Positions 36,202 through 46,101 are shown, numbered from the stretch's first letter. The stretch is DNA of 64,000 bases from Serratia proteamaculans (GCF_008830365.1 NZ_WBKI01000004.1:293237-357236), one strand, 5' to 3'. Notes: generated from the sequence alone by a model not told the origin. Made by a program: numbers and translations.

Positions 36202-37050
36202 TTATTGCCTGATCAAGCGGCCGAGGGTCGGTGCCGTTTCGAAATCGCTGCGGAACGGGTTGATGTCCAGGCCGCCACGACGGGTGTAGCGGGCGAACAC
36301 GCTGAGTTTTTCCGGTTGGCAACTTTGCTTGATGTCGTTAAAAATGCGTTCGACACACTGCTCGTGGAACTCATTATGCTGACGGAAGGAGATCAGGTAG
36401 CGCAGCAGGCGCTCGCGATCGATTTTCCGGCCCTGATAGTGGATCACTACGCTGCCCCAGTCCGGCTGGTTGGTGACCAGACAATTGGATTTCAGCAGGT
36501 TGGAGGACAGCGTCTCTGTTACCGTTTCCGCCTGTTCGCTGGCGGCACCGTCCAGATATTCCGGTTTGAAGTCAAAATTATCCACGGCGATATCCAGATC
36601 GTCAATATTGATGCCCGGCAGGCTGTCGATCTGCGATGAATAACCGTCTAACCCCGGATACAACTTCACCCCGACCTGACCGTTGGCGGCCTGCGACAGA
36701 TCTTTTTGCATCGCGGCACTGACCTGTTCCACGTTGTCGAAGCGCGTCTGGTTAAAGCTGTTGAGATACAGCTTGAATGACTTGGACTCGATCAGATTGG
36801 TGGAGGAATGGGGCAGGGTGAACTCACCAATACCAACCACCGGCTTGCCTTTGGCGTTGAGCCAGGACAGCTCGAAGGCGGTCCATAGATCATAGCCGTG
36901 GAATGGCAGCTGCTGTTCATCTACGCCGATCAGATCACGGCCGCGAGCGCGCGGCAGGGCTTCGAGCAACTCGGGAGCATACTGGTCCGGGTAATCGGAG
37001 TTGGCGCCAAGATGGGTGATTTTATCTTGTTTTTTGATATGCATATTCAT
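36202..37050 (-). CDS. queF: QueF, NADPH-dependent 7-cyano-7-deazaguanine (preQ0) reductase
   Basis: A 282-residue protein, the length of the long, two-domain E. coli-type QueF, which reduces the nitrile preQ0 to the amine preQ1 for queuosine in tRNA. The catalytic cysteine is Cys190 in [15 protein letters not shown], with the catalytic Asp seven residues later; the NADPH motif [17 protein letters not shown] and the family end [16 protein letters not shown] are intact. ATG 37050 gives E. coli numbering; a second ATG at 37044 is better spaced from AGGAG. The gene overlaps yhhQ by 29 bases. Several N-terminal stretches differ from E. coli QueF, so it may be an extra copy beside a housekeeping queF outside the window. 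Confidence 0.92.
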   Translation of the reverse strand: MNMHIKKQDKITHLGANSDYPDQYAPELLEALPRARGRDLIGVDEQQLPFHGYDLWTAFELSWLNAKGKPVVGIGEFTLPHSSTNLIESKSFKLYLNSFNQTRFDNVEQVSAAMQKDLSQAANGQVGVKLYPGLDGYSSQIDSLPGINIDDLDIAVDNFDFKPEYLDGAASEQAETVTETLSSNLLKSNCLVTNQPDWGSVVIHYQGRKIDRERLLRYLISFRQHNEFHEQCVERIFNDIKQSCQPEKLSVFARYTRRGGLDINPFRSDFETAPTLGRLIRQ

Positions 37051-37918
37051 TGCTCCTTGCAAGATCGGTATTGATATAACGGTTAAACAGGCTGCGGGCG
37101 GCGTAAATCGGCCCAACACCGACCAGGGCGTAGACCACCTTGATCAGGAACTGCGACAGGATCATGGTTTTGATGATGTCCCAGCTCAATACGTTGTAGA
37201 ACGCCAGGGTACAGAACACCACGCTGTCGATGGCCGAGGCCACCACGGTGCTGGTGATCACCCGCACAAACAGGTAGCGAGAGTTGGTCAGTTCCTTGAT
37301 TTTGCACAGCAGGTAGGAGTTGACGTTCTCGGAGATTAAATAGGCCGCGGATGAAGCCACCAACACCGCCATGATGCTGTGAACAATGCCGTCATAAGTC
37401 TTGCTGAACTCCCACTGCGGAATGCTCGGTACCAGCGTGGTCGCCCAAACGCCCAGCACAAAAATCAGGTTGGCCATAAACGAGATGATAATGGTGCGCC
37501 TGGCCAGCCGCAGTCCATAAAACTCGTTCAGAATATCCACCAGGATAAAGGTGAGGGGGTAAATAAATATTGCCGGGGGCGTGATCAGGTTCAGTGCGGG
37601 GATTTGAATCGGTTTGACGCCGCACAGGGTTGAGAAGATATAAATCACGCTGAGCGCCACGGTAATGATCAGGTAGGCGTACCAGGATCGTTCATGACGA
37701 TCGCTGAGCTCATAGGCGGTTTGCTGCTGATTGTTACCGTAGATTTTTCGATACAGCGCCTGCAGTTCATGCCGACTCAGATCTTCCGATATATCGCTGT
37801 CGGCCAGTTCATTCAGCCCCATGGTAATGGTTTTGCCGGTGGCTAATACCATGACATTGGCAGCCAGAGTGCCATGCCGGGTAAAGCCCAATAGCTTGAA
37901 CTTTTGATTCGGTTCCAT
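37022..37918 (-). CDS. YhhQ-family queuosine-precursor transporter with N-terminal extension
   Basis: A 298-residue membrane protein of the VUT/YhhQ family, whose E. coli member imports preQ0 and preQ1. Six membrane segments follow residue 83, with the family phrases [16 protein letters not shown] and [13 protein letters not shown]. Standard YhhQ is about 220 residues; the first 80 residues here ([40 protein letters not shown]) are an extra soluble domain I cannot assign. The start directly follows the regulator stop with no gap, and the end overlaps queF, so all three should be made together. Confidence 0.88.
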   Translation of the reverse strand: MEPNQKFKLLGFTRHGTLAANVMVLATGKTITMGLNELADSDISEDLSRHELQALYRKIYGNNQQQTAYELSDRHERSWYAYLIITVALSVIYIFSTLCGVKPIQIPALNLITPPAIFIYPLTFILVDILNEFYGLRLARRTIIISFMANLIFVLGVWATTLVPSIPQWEFSKTYDGIVHSIMAVLVASSAAYLISENVNSYLLCKIKELTNSRYLFVRVITSTVVASAIDSVVFCTLAFYNVLSWDIIKTMILSQFLIKVVYALVGVGPIYAARSLFNRYINTDLARSNEYAYQKTR

Positions 37919-38539
37919 TTATAGCCTTTCTCCAAAGATATAACCCAGGAATTGCACGGTATCCTGATGATTTTTCTCCATGCTACTTTCTTCTTTGTCG
38001 TTAACCACAAAGAAGCCGTATTTTCCCGAGTGATACAATAAAGGCGAATCGCAAACTAATACCGGCGGGCGTTTTATAATAATCACCTCACCTGGAATAA
38101 ATGAACCTTTTATTTCGGTCTCTATTCTCATTGCTACCATATTTGACTCATCGCCGAAGAAATAAGTCAAAGGGAATTCGGTGACCAGTTGGCCGATCTT
38201 CTTACCGGTAGCCGCTAAAAAACAGGACTGCGGAATAATAGGGATCGCTGAAGGGTTTTTATTACCTTCGGTGGACAGCGTCTCGTTGAGCAGTTCCAGC
38301 TTTTCCAAATCATAGTCTTCGATCTCTTCGCAGGAAACCCCAAAGAAATCTGAAATCCGATTAACGGTGGCCTGCTGCACGTTGTTGACCCGTCCGTCGA
38401 GGATCTTGTAGATAGTGGTTCGTGTCAGGCCAGTACGACTAGAGAAGGATGCCTTGGTTTCGCCACGGGTGCGCATCAGATATTCAATATTCTTAATGAT
38501 GTTACTTTTGCGCTGGGCGTTAGTGGTCTTCATAAGCAT
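37919..38539 (-). CDS. XRE-family regulator with S24-like C-terminal domain
   Basis: A 206-residue regulator. Residues 10-70 form an XRE/Cro-type HTH (SFSSRTGLTRTTIYKILDGR). The C-terminal half (about residues 95-206; NMVAMRIETEIKGSFIPGEV then IIIKRPP) resembles the S24/LexA fold that senses signals in phage-type repressors, but no clear Ser-Lys catalytic pair is evident. It is first in an operon with yhhQ and queF and is therefore the likely controller of queuosine-precursor uptake and reduction. The start could be either of two close ATG codons (38539 or 38533). Confidence 0.82.
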   Translation of the reverse strand: MLMKTTNAQRKSNIIKNIEYLMRTRGETKASFSSRTGLTRTTIYKILDGRVNNVQQATVNRISDFFGVSCEEIEDYDLEKLELLNETLSTEGNKNPSAIPIIPQSCFLAATGKKIGQLVTEFPLTYFFGDESNMVAMRIETEIKGSFIPGEVIIIKRPPVLVCDSPLLYHSGKYGFFVVNDKEESSMEKNHQDTVQFLGYIFGERL

Positions 38540-39084
38540 TCCTTACAATATTCTGGCGGCTTCACTATATCGCACGCATTGGTATTGTCCAGAACTGACA
38601 CCACAAGAGGGGAGGTAAGCGGCTGATTACTCTTTTAAAATGATGTTCAACTACCCGGTATCACGGCCAATGATGATTTTATTATGATGAATGAAATGTA
38701 AATAAAAGGTAATTAAATATAAATCAACTGTTTAGGTTACAGGTTCGAATAAGTAGACATAAAAGTGAGTTTTGTGTCTACTTTTGTGTTGACCGCAGTG
38801 GTTTTTGTGAGCTACTGTTCACGCACACTGAAGTGTTTCTTGACGGTCTAAACGGTTAATAAACGATTGTCTGACAACTTCTATAATAAAAAGCTCAGGG
38901 AGGGAGGCGTTTCCATTCTCTGGGTATTAAAGGATGTTTTAGCTACCGACACCAGGGAACTCCAAATACGTCTTCAGCTTTAAAACCACAGCTTTCCGTT
39001 TGTCCGATCCCCAGTTTATTGTTTTGCCACTCCCCAGTTGCTGGAGAGTGGCGATGACATTTTGCCTTGCCGCTAACGGTCAGC
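38540..39084. other. Spacer before the XRE-yhhQ-queF operon
   Basis: About 545 bases without a credible gene. It should hold the promoter of the operon that starts at 38539. Visible elements are TGTC-N7-GACA at 38586-38600, close to the start and a possible operator, and the inverted repeat AAGTAGACA/TGTCTACTT at 38751-38783 with a 15-base spacer. A further hairpin, GCCACTC...GAGTGGC (39026-39052), lies just after the NCS1 permease gene and may end its transcript. I see no preQ1 riboswitch. Confidence 0.5.
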
Positions 39085-40380
39085 TCAGCCTTGCGCGTGG
39101 GCCGGTTTCTGAGCGCGGTTTAGCGCCAACTTAAACACCCAATACAACAGGCTGGCGGCCAGCAATGAGTTGATGGTCGGCACGCCCCACTCGGTCACTA
39201 ACCCGACGATACTGCCGGCAATGCTGGCGATGATCGCCGCCCAGCCAATGGTCGGCGTCTGATCGGGCAGTTTGCCTTCCCGGCGGCTCTCATCCAGAAT
39301 TTTACGGTGGGTGCGCAGCAAGTAATAATCCACCAGCATCACACCGATAATTGGTGGGAACACCACGCCCAGCACCGTCAGGAAATCGACAAACCGGTCG
39401 AGGATCCCCAGCACCGAAAGCGTGGTGCCCAATACGCCAATCACCAGCGTGGTAGCGGTGTATTTCAGCCTTTTACCGGTCATGCCTTCAACCGCATTGA
39501 CGATGCCCAGTGACGATGAGTACAGGTTGAGGTCATTCACCCTTAAGGTGGAGAACACTACCACCAGCAGACCCGCACCGCCGGCGACTTGCGACATAAT
39601 GGTGACTACATCCGCCGTGCCAAGCGTTTTGGCGATCAGCAGCGCCAGACCGTTAACCACGAACTCCCCGGCGACAATAGTGAAAAGGGTTACGCCAAGC
39701 ACGTGCTTGCCGTTTTTGGAATAACGCGTCAGATCGGGGGTCATCAGGCTGGCGACAATGGCGCCGCCGACCACGATGGTGATACCGGCGCTGATCGACA
39801 GCGGATCGCCAGGCGGCATCATTTGGATAATCTCCGGCAGATTATGGCCGGTGAGGGTGATGTAAGAGATATAGGCCACCAGCATAATAAACATCGGCAC
39901 CGCAATCCGGGCGGCGATGCGCAATGCTTTGAAGCCAAAGGCCACCAGAATGGTCAGCAGGGTACCGGACAGACCGGCCGCCAGGCCAAAACCCAACTTG
40001 TTCCCCAGGGCGAAATCCAGCGACTTGGCGAAGATGGCGTTCTGTATGCCAAACCAGCCCAGCAGGCTGACGGCCACCACCACACCAATCAGCACCGATC
40101 CTAGTCGGCCAAAGCCGCACCAGCGGGCCAGCAGGCTGCCGGAGATCCCTTCGCGCATGCCCGCCAGCCCGAGGCCGTAGGTCACTACGCCAAAGATCAG
40201 ACTGCCGACGAAAATGGCGGTGAAGGCATCGAACAGCGTCATCGAGTGACCCAATACGGCACCCAGCATAAACTGATCCAGAGCGGTCAGCATGCCCATA
40301 TGCACAATGGCGACGCTTAAAAACGAGACTCTTTTATCCTGAGGTACCCGGGTTAGCGGATAGTCTTCAATTTTTATCAC
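39085..40380 (-). CDS. NCS1-family nucleobase permease (CodB-like)
   Basis: A 431-residue inner-membrane permease with about 12 membrane segments. Family hallmarks include the first-helix block LSVAIVHMGMLTALDQFMLGA, LLGWFGIQNAIFAKSLDFA, and SLMTPDLTRYSKNGKHV as in cytosine permease CodB. The substrate is probably cytosine or a related base or hydantoin; no deaminase gene lies next to it. It is third in a possible operon after the GNAT and LuxR-type genes (19-base gap to the latter). Confidence 0.83.
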   Translation of the reverse strand: MIKIEDYPLTRVPQDKRVSFLSVAIVHMGMLTALDQFMLGAVLGHSMTLFDAFTAIFVGSLIFGVVTYGLGLAGMREGISGSLLARWCGFGRLGSVLIGVVVAVSLLGWFGIQNAIFAKSLDFALGNKLGFGLAAGLSGTLLTILVAFGFKALRIAARIAVPMFIMLVAYISYITLTGHNLPEIIQMMPPGDPLSISAGITIVVGGAIVASLMTPDLTRYSKNGKHVLGVTLFTIVAGEFVVNGLALLIAKTLGTADVVTIMSQVAGGAGLLVVVFSTLRVNDLNLYSSSLGIVNAVEGMTGKRLKYTATTLVIGVLGTTLSVLGILDRFVDFLTVLGVVFPPIIGVMLVDYYLLRTHRKILDESRREGKLPDQTPTIGWAAIIASIAGSIVGLVTEWGVPTINSLLAASLLYWVFKLALNRAQKPAHAQG

Positions 40381-40399
40381 GGTGAGGTATTCCTTGCTA

Positions 40400-41086
40400 T
40401 TAAATAAACTGAATGCCTTTTGCTATCAGGCGATCGGGAATATAATTGTCCAGATTCGCATATTTGCAAAATTCTTCAAACTGCTGCTGCGTATGAACAT
40501 CTGATTTTTGATAGATGTTATATATTCTATTTTCTATGGTTTTATTGCTGATGTTGTATATTTTGGCTATCTCTTTTACCGACAGCCGTTGCAGCATTAA
40601 AAATATCACATCAAGTTCGGCTCGGGTGAAAATAGCGCTGTTGGTTTCTGTGGTCAGGACGCTGGGCTTTTGATGATTGATAAATTTCAATGGGGATAAA
40701 GTGTTAAGCGGCTTGGCGTTCCACATCACCCCAAACACTTCTTTTTTATCGTTATAAATCGGCAGTTTTTCACTGATAAACGGCGTCAGGCTGTCTTTGC
40801 CGTACCAATAATGCGTTTCTATTACGGCAACCCGATCGCGCGAGACTTCCGTCATTTTGTCGTGTTCTACAAAATCGGCCGCGCATTCGGCCCAGTCGGC
40901 GGGGAACTCGTCGTCCAGCTTACCGGCTATATCAAAATTCAACGGTGTGTTGGTATAGAGGTAAGCGGCTCGGTTCATGTAAATATGTCGGGATGCCAGA
41001 TCCTTAATGCCCCATGGCTCACTTAAGTGCTCTATCATGGCAATCAGGCCTTTCAAATAAAATTCATTATTGTCGGGCGAATCCAT
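40400..41086 (-). CDS. LuxR-type regulator with PAS-like sensor domain
   Basis: A 228-residue protein when started at ATG 41086, which has GTGAGG five bases before it; an upstream start at 41155 would overlap the preceding gene. The N-terminal 140 residues look like a PAS domain (LKGLIAMIEHLSEPWGIKDL, HIYMNRAAYLYTNTP). The C-terminal LuxR HTH (about 150-215) reads FTRAELDVIFLMLQRLSVKE and KTIENRIYNIYQKS. It lies between the GNAT and NCS1 permease genes and probably controls them in response to a small ligand. Confidence 0.82.
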   Translation of the reverse strand: MDSPDNNEFYLKGLIAMIEHLSEPWGIKDLASRHIYMNRAAYLYTNTPLNFDIAGKLDDEFPADWAECAADFVEHDKMTEVSRDRVAVIETHYWYGKDSLTPFISEKLPIYNDKKEVFGVMWNAKPLNTLSPLKFINHQKPSVLTTETNSAIFTRAELDVIFLMLQRLSVKEIAKIYNISNKTIENRIYNIYQKSDVHTQQQFEEFCKYANLDNYIPDRLIAKGIQFI

Positions 41087-41111
41087 TCTGACCTCACCGA
41101 TTAAAACTGGG

Positions 41112-41522
41112 TTAAATCTCTTTTGCCAGGTAGTGACGGGTGTGCTTCTTGGCATAGCCGCTCAGGTTACCGTACACCTGATAGCCCAATTTTTCGTAAA
41201 AGCCGCGTGCCTGGAAGTCGAAGGTATCCACATAGGCCATATGGCACCCCCGTTTCAGGGCCTCTTCTTCGGCCTGGAGCATCAGTTGACGGCCATAGCC
41301 GCTTTTACGATGTTGGTCGCTGACCCAAAGATACTGCACCTCAAGCCCACCCCACCAGGTTCTGGCCACCAGGCCGGCAACAATTTTACCTTCGTCATCG
41401 GTCACGGTCAGGAACAGAGGGTGGATATCAACGTGTTCGGTTTTTTCGTTGTGACCCCAAAGGCTGTCAATAACGAACTCTTCGTCTTGCGGATTTGGCT
41501 GGTCGGTAATATTTATTTTCAT
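41112..41522 (-). CDS. GNAT-family N-acetyltransferase
   Basis: A 136-residue GCN5-related acetyltransferase. The acetyl-CoA loop is in QHRKSGYGRQLMLQAEEEA (R/Q-x-x-G-x-G/A pattern), and the last strand-helix block is FQARGFYEKLGYQVYG. The substrate is unknown. First gene of a putative three-gene operon, 25 bases before the LuxR-type gene. Confidence 0.85.
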   Translation of the reverse strand: MKINITDQPNPQDEEFVIDSLWGHNEKTEHVDIHPLFLTVTDDEGKIVAGLVARTWWGGLEVQYLWVSDQHRKSGYGRQLMLQAEEEALKRGCHMAYVDTFDFQARGFYEKLGYQVYGNLSGYAKKHTRHYLAKEI

Positions 41523-42490
41523 GGATATAATATAGTTCCCTGTAATAATAATTAGTTAGCACAATCAAATTGATGCGTGCCAACGGGTTTAACTATCACT
41601 TTTCGTAATGTATTACAAGGGTGGTTTTCACCCGTTCCCGTCAGGGGGCCAAGCGTTTATATTAACTGTGACAAGGTTGGAAAATAGCGTAATACGCGGT
41701 AATAAATAGCGGTCAGCCTTGCTCAGTCAATATCTTCCTATTGTGCCTCACCAGGGCCTCATCCAGGAAATACTTTAGTCCTTCAGGCTCCACCGGTAGA
41801 GCAAGCTAACTTGCCAAAGGGGAGCCGCCACGTTCAGCCTTCTGATGGATCCGTGCACAAATCTGCCCATGGGCATCGTCGGCCGTCGGCCGAAAAAGTG
41901 CTGTGCTTTAACAGCAGCTTGTCAGAGGGGAGCAGGGGAGATAGGTGTTATTCATTTGCTTTAATACGGGGCGAAGACCAACGGCTAAATGCTACTCACC
42001 GTGTTTCAAAATAACCTGCACGGTTTTATCCATCAGGGCCTGAACGGTCTGTGATTTAATCCTTTGATTTTCCCGCTACGCCCTCCAGCTTAAAATTCAT
42101 ATCTGTAGTCATGATGCGCAACCTATTATTAATAATGGAAGGGTTTGGGGTTTATTAGTAATAGAACCTGCTTTGGATTAATGCAAAAAAATAGCAGTGC
42201 ACTATCGTGAATTAAGACTAATCTTAATTCTAGGCCTTCAGCCGGTCTCATTTGAGACAGGAGGCGAATGCCAGAAAGCGTTAGCCCCGCCAGCGCTTGG
42301 CTTGGGAAGGGGAAGTATCACCAACCCTGCGTGACTTGCTGCAATAGATATCCTTTATTCTCTGGCTTAGGGGAATAATCATTAAGAGCCCCATCTTGCA
42401 CTCATTCGGTTAATGCGATAGAACCCTAGTCAGATGCATTATCCCACTTTTTAACCGCATTCATTAACTGGCTGCCTAAAGGCGCATTAT
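41523..42490. other. 968-base spacer, no convincing gene
   Basis: The spacer between the GNAT gene and the VgrG island. An open frame at 41811-42014 has no recognisable protein character or ribosome site. The only coding-like element is the short Hcp-like fragment described separately. The region just before 42491 should carry the promoter of the VgrG island. The mixed character suggests a decayed junction. Confidence 0.5.
42056..42112 (-). pseudogene. Possible remnant of an hcp gene start
   Basis: The minus strand reads MTTDMNFKLEGVAGKSKD and then stops. Hcp tube proteins begin in a similar way (a short start followed by LK-x-(E/D)G-(I/V)-x-G-(E/K)-S-x-D). The fragment is only 18 codons, and nothing further Hcp-like follows in any frame. 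Its place beside a VgrG island makes an hcp remnant plausible but not proven. Confidence 0.3.
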
Positions 42491-45025
42491 ATGAAGATTA
42501 TTAAGCCTCTGCGTCTGAGCGTATTAAATCGACCTTTCCGCTTACAAGGTAAAAATTATCTTGGCGTTTCCGTGATGGCATTGCTGGATATGAGCGCAAC
42601 GCCCCAGCTGCGCCCGGAAGTCGAGCTATGGCAACTGGCGGCGGCTGAATTGCAAACCAGCGGCGGCGTCATCGATGTGGCGATACCGAAAGTCCGTGCC
42701 GAATTTCTGGCGACGGGTAATGCTTATACCCATCACCAGAAGGAAAAAAACAGCTGCGCAGTACGTATTAATGTGGGAAACCTCAGTAAGACCCTGCTGG
42801 CTTTTGGCGATCGCATCTGGTCTGGTTCACATCCTACCCCGCCGCGCAATTTTGAATCGATGCGCCTCGACTGGAGCCGTGCTTTTGGTGGCACAGGATA
42901 CGAAGAGAATCCTCATGGTATCGGTGCAGTGGAGGAGCAGCATAAGGAGGGGGTTTACCGTCGCCTGCCGAATATCGAATCGCAGCATCTGCGCATGACT
43001 TCACCGCGTCAGCAGCCCGAACCGGCAAGTTTTGGGCCGCTGGACATGACCTGGCCACGTCGTTTTAAACGCATGGGCAAAGCCTATGATGCCAACTGGT
43101 TGAAGAATGACTTTCCTGGTCTTTCCCGCGATGCCGACTGGCGTGTATTTAACGCGGCCAGCCCGGATCAGTGGTGGCCGGAACAGGATGAGTTGCCGCC
43201 CGAAGCCGAGTGGCATATCTGGAATATGCATCCGGAGAAACCATTACAGTCGGGCAGGCTACCGCCGTGGCGGGCGCGCTGCTTTATCAATCGTCTGCGT
43301 GGTGATGAAACGCTGTTTGAAGAAATTGCGCTGCGTGCCACCACGGTCTGGTTCTTCCCGCATCTGGAACAGATGATGTTGATCTGGCAGGGAAGTTGCC
43401 GCATCAACGAGGATGATGCGGCGGACGTGCTGCAGCTTATGCCGGCGCTGGAAAAAAACGGTGCCACTCGTTCGGTCAACCACTATCGCAAGGTGCTGGC
43501 CCAACGTCTGGATAAAGGCAAGGGTGCGCTGTTTGCCTTCCGGGAAAAAGATTTGTTGCCGGAAGAGATTATCGGCCCCTGGATTGACAGCGAAATGCAG
43601 CAAACAGCTAGCCCGATGCAAAACAATATGCAAAACCGGGTAAGTCAAATGCGGGAGCAGCACCGCGCCAGGCTGGAAGCCGAGGGGACGGACGTTGACG
43701 AGTTACTGGCGAATACCTCGCCGCCAGAGATGCCCCGGCTTGATGAACTGCCGGAGTTTGTCGAGCGGTTGGAGCGTCAAGCTGAAGAGATGAAAGCGCA
43801 GGCTGAGGCTCGCCAGGCCGAGGTAGAAGCCCGGCAGGGAGCCAAACAAGACCATCGCCCACGTGGTCCGGAATCGATGCACCGTATGCAGGAGATGCTG
43901 CAACAGCACGCGGATAGCATGACGGAGAAGAAACTGGCGCAGAGCCGCGAATCGCTGCACCAGATGTATCTGATGGCAGTTCAGCATCAACCGCCGGCGA
44001 AACGCATGACGGGGGATATCGCCCGGATTATTCGCCAGCGCGCCTCGAACACTATGGCGTGCGGAGGGGATTTCAGCGAGTTGGATTTCACCGGCGCGGA
44101 CCTTTCCGGCATGGATTTACGCGGTGCTAATTTCCGTAAGGCGTTGCTGGAAAGCGTCGATCTCAGCGGTTGTCAGTTGGACGGCGCTGATTTCACTGAG
44201 GCGATGCTGGCGCGGGCCGATTTAAGCAACAGTTCGCTGCGTGAATGCAATCTGACCCAGGCCAGCCTGGCGCTGGCACAGTGCCGACAGACCGATTTCA
44301 GCGGTGCCAATCTGACGGAAACCCAGTTGGAAAATGCCCTGTTTGAAGGGTGCGATTTCAGCCATGCCACACTAAAAACGCTGTTGCTACGACAGGTGGG
44401 GATCAGCCGCTGCCGTTTCCACCGTGCCGCGCTGGAGGAGTGCATCGTGATGAACTTAACGCTGCCGCAGCTCGATTTCAGCAACGCCAGGCTGCATAAA
44501 ACCGTGTTCCAACAGTGTGAGTTGCAGGCCGTTATCTTCAACGGCGCGTGGCTTGAAAGCTGTAACTGGGTGGAGAGCAAGCTGCCGCAAGCCCAGTTTA
44601 AAGCAGCTACGCTGTTGACCTGCGCCGCCGTAATGGCAAGCGATTTAAGCGGCGCGGACTTCAGCGAGGCGACGCTGAAGGAGAGCAACCTGCGCCAGGC
44701 TTTACTGACGCAGGCCAACTTTAGGTTGGCAAAGCTGGAGAACAGCGATCTCAGCGAGGCGGATTGCCAGAGGGCGGATTTCACCCGCGCCAACCTGATG
44801 GGAAGCCTGTTGATCCGCACCGATTTCCGTCAGGTCAATTTCACCGGTGCTAACCTTATGGGGGCACTGTTGCAGAAAACCCAACTGGATGGCGCGGACT
44901 TTACCGGCGCCAACCTGTTCCGCGCCGATTTGTCACAATCTTTTATCAATATGGAGACGCGGCTGGGCAATGCCTATACCAGCCGGGTGAAAACGCTGCC
45001 GAAGCGTGATGAGGAACTGTCATGA
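42491..45025 (+). CDS. DUF2169 and pentapeptide-repeat protein of a T6SS VgrG island
   Basis: An 844-residue protein. Residues 1-310 match the DUF2169 domain often found beside VgrG and PAAR-like genes and proposed to adapt cargo to the T6SS spike (SVMALLDMSATPQLRPEVEL, DWSRAFGGTGYEENPHG). Residues 370-500 are strongly charged and probably coiled coil (ERLERQAEEMKAQAEARQAE). From about 520 to 825 are pentapeptide repeats of the A(D/N)LXX type (FTGADLSGMDLRGANF), which fold as a square beta-helix. Its stop overlaps the next start (ATGA). Whether it is adaptor, cargo or both is not decidable from sequence. Confidence 0.82.
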   Translation: MKIIKPLRLSVLNRPFRLQGKNYLGVSVMALLDMSATPQLRPEVELWQLAAAELQTSGGVIDVAIPKVRAEFLATGNAYTHHQKEKNSCAVRINVGNLSKTLLAFGDRIWSGSHPTPPRNFESMRLDWSRAFGGTGYEENPHGIGAVEEQHKEGVYRRLPNIESQHLRMTSPRQQPEPASFGPLDMTWPRRFKRMGKAYDANWLKNDFPGLSRDADWRVFNAASPDQWWPEQDELPPEAEWHIWNMHPEKPLQSGRLPPWRARCFINRLRGDETLFEEIALRATTVWFFPHLEQMMLIWQGSCRINEDDAADVLQLMPALEKNGATRSVNHYRKVLAQRLDKGKGALFAFREKDLLPEEIIGPWIDSEMQQTASPMQNNMQNRVSQMREQHRARLEAEGTDVDELLANTSPPEMPRLDELPEFVERLERQAEEMKAQAEARQAEVEARQGAKQDHRPRGPESMHRMQEMLQQHADSMTEKKLAQSRESLHQMYLMAVQHQPPAKRMTGDIARIIRQRASNTMACGGDFSELDFTGADLSGMDLRGANFRKALLESVDLSGCQLDGADFTEAMLARADLSNSSLRECNLTQASLALAQCRQTDFSGANLTETQLENALFEGCDFSHATLKTLLLRQVGISRCRFHRAALEECIVMNLTLPQLDFSNARLHKTVFQQCELQAVIFNGAWLESCNWVESKLPQAQFKAATLLTCAAVMASDLSGADFSEATLKESNLRQALLTQANFRLAKLENSDLSEADCQRADFTRANLMGSLLIRTDFRQVNFTGANLMGALLQKTQLDGADFTGANLFRADLSQSFINMETRLGNAYTSRVKTLPKRDEELS

Positions 45026-46092
45026 CGACGCTGAGCGCGACAGAGCTACAGCAAAAAATTAAAAATGGCGAGATGATTAACGCGTGCAACCTGGATGGCC
45101 TGGATCTGCAAGGGTACGACCTGTCCGGCGGTATCTTTCAGGATGTCTCACTGAATGGGGCGAACCTCCAGGAGGCTAATTTACATGAGACGGTGTTCAA
45201 TGAGTGTCCGTTGAATGGGGCAAGGCTGAGCGGTGCAAACATGCAGCAGAGCGTGTTTAACGACTGTGAGATGACGGCCATCAGCGCCAGCGACACGCTA
45301 ATGACGCAGTGCATCTTTAATCATTGCGCTCTTGGCAACAGCGATTTTTCCCGCAGCAGATTTGACGCTACCCAATTTATGCGCAGCCCGCTTTCCGGCA
45401 GCAGCTTCAACCAGTCCACGCTGGAACGTACCACCTTCTTCGAAAGCTCGTTGGATGAAGCGCAACTGGAGCAGTGCCAGTGCCTGCTGACGACCTTTTT
45501 CAATCTCGACTTGCGCACTACCCGTCTGGGCAACAGTCAATTCGACCGGGCGGTGTTTTTCAACTGCGATCAACGCGGAAAAAACTATGCCCGGCAGCGC
45601 TTTAGCGGCTGCCAGTTTACCGATAATCAGCTCGATGCGGTGGATTTCAGCGGGGCGCAGCTGACGCAATGCAATTTCAAAGGCGCTTCGCTAAAAAATG
45701 CCCAACTCACGAGGGTGAACGCCAGTCAGGCGCTGTTTATGAGTGCGGATCTCACCGGCGCCGCTTGCCAGGGCAGTTTGTTTGATCAGGCGTTGTTTAT
45801 CGGTGCCAGGTTACAACAGGCCGATTTTAGCCACAGCCGCCTGTTCCAGAGCATTCTGCGGCAGGTGAAGGCTGAAGGCAGCCGCTTTGCCATGAGCGAC
45901 CTGACTTACAGCGATTTCACCGGTGCCGATCTGAGCGGGGCCGATTTCCGCAGTGCCACATTTTCCCGCACCCGGTTCCATCGGGCGCGGCAGGAGGGGG
46001 CCCATTTTTCCGATCGCCGGGGCATCCTTGAATATGATGAAGAGTTACTGGCTGCGGAGGCCTGGAGCCTCCAGCATCAGAGCCGTCGTTAA
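45022..46092 (+). CDS. Pentapeptide-repeat protein of the VgrG island
   Basis: A 356-residue protein made almost wholly of pentapeptide repeats, for example CNLDGLDLQGYDLSGGIFQD near the start and YSDFTGADLSGADFRSATF near the end. There is no signal peptide. Translationally coupled to the preceding gene. Pentapeptide helices can mimic DNA or act as scaffolds; in this setting a role in loading or as an effector partner is likely, but no catalytic domain is visible. Confidence 0.8.
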   Translation: MTTLSATELQQKIKNGEMINACNLDGLDLQGYDLSGGIFQDVSLNGANLQEANLHETVFNECPLNGARLSGANMQQSVFNDCEMTAISASDTLMTQCIFNHCALGNSDFSRSRFDATQFMRSPLSGSSFNQSTLERTTFFESSLDEAQLEQCQCLLTTFFNLDLRTTRLGNSQFDRAVFFNCDQRGKNYARQRFSGCQFTDNQLDAVDFSGAQLTQCNFKGASLKNAQLTRVNASQALFMSADLTGAACQGSLFDQALFIGARLQQADFSHSRLFQSILRQVKAEGSRFAMSDLTYSDFTGADLSGADFRSATFSRTRFHRARQEGAHFSDRRGILEYDEELLAAEAWSLQHQSRR

Positions 46093-46101
46093 GGAGAGAA
46101 G

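Noticed and set aside
38751..38783. Nine-base inverted repeat as a preQ1 riboswitch before the queuosine operon
   Set aside because: It is more than 200 bases from the operon start and lacks the A-rich tail and pseudoknot layout of preQ1 riboswitches.
41811..42014. 67-codon frame in the 968-base spacer
   Set aside because: No ribosome site, no family pattern and no operon context.
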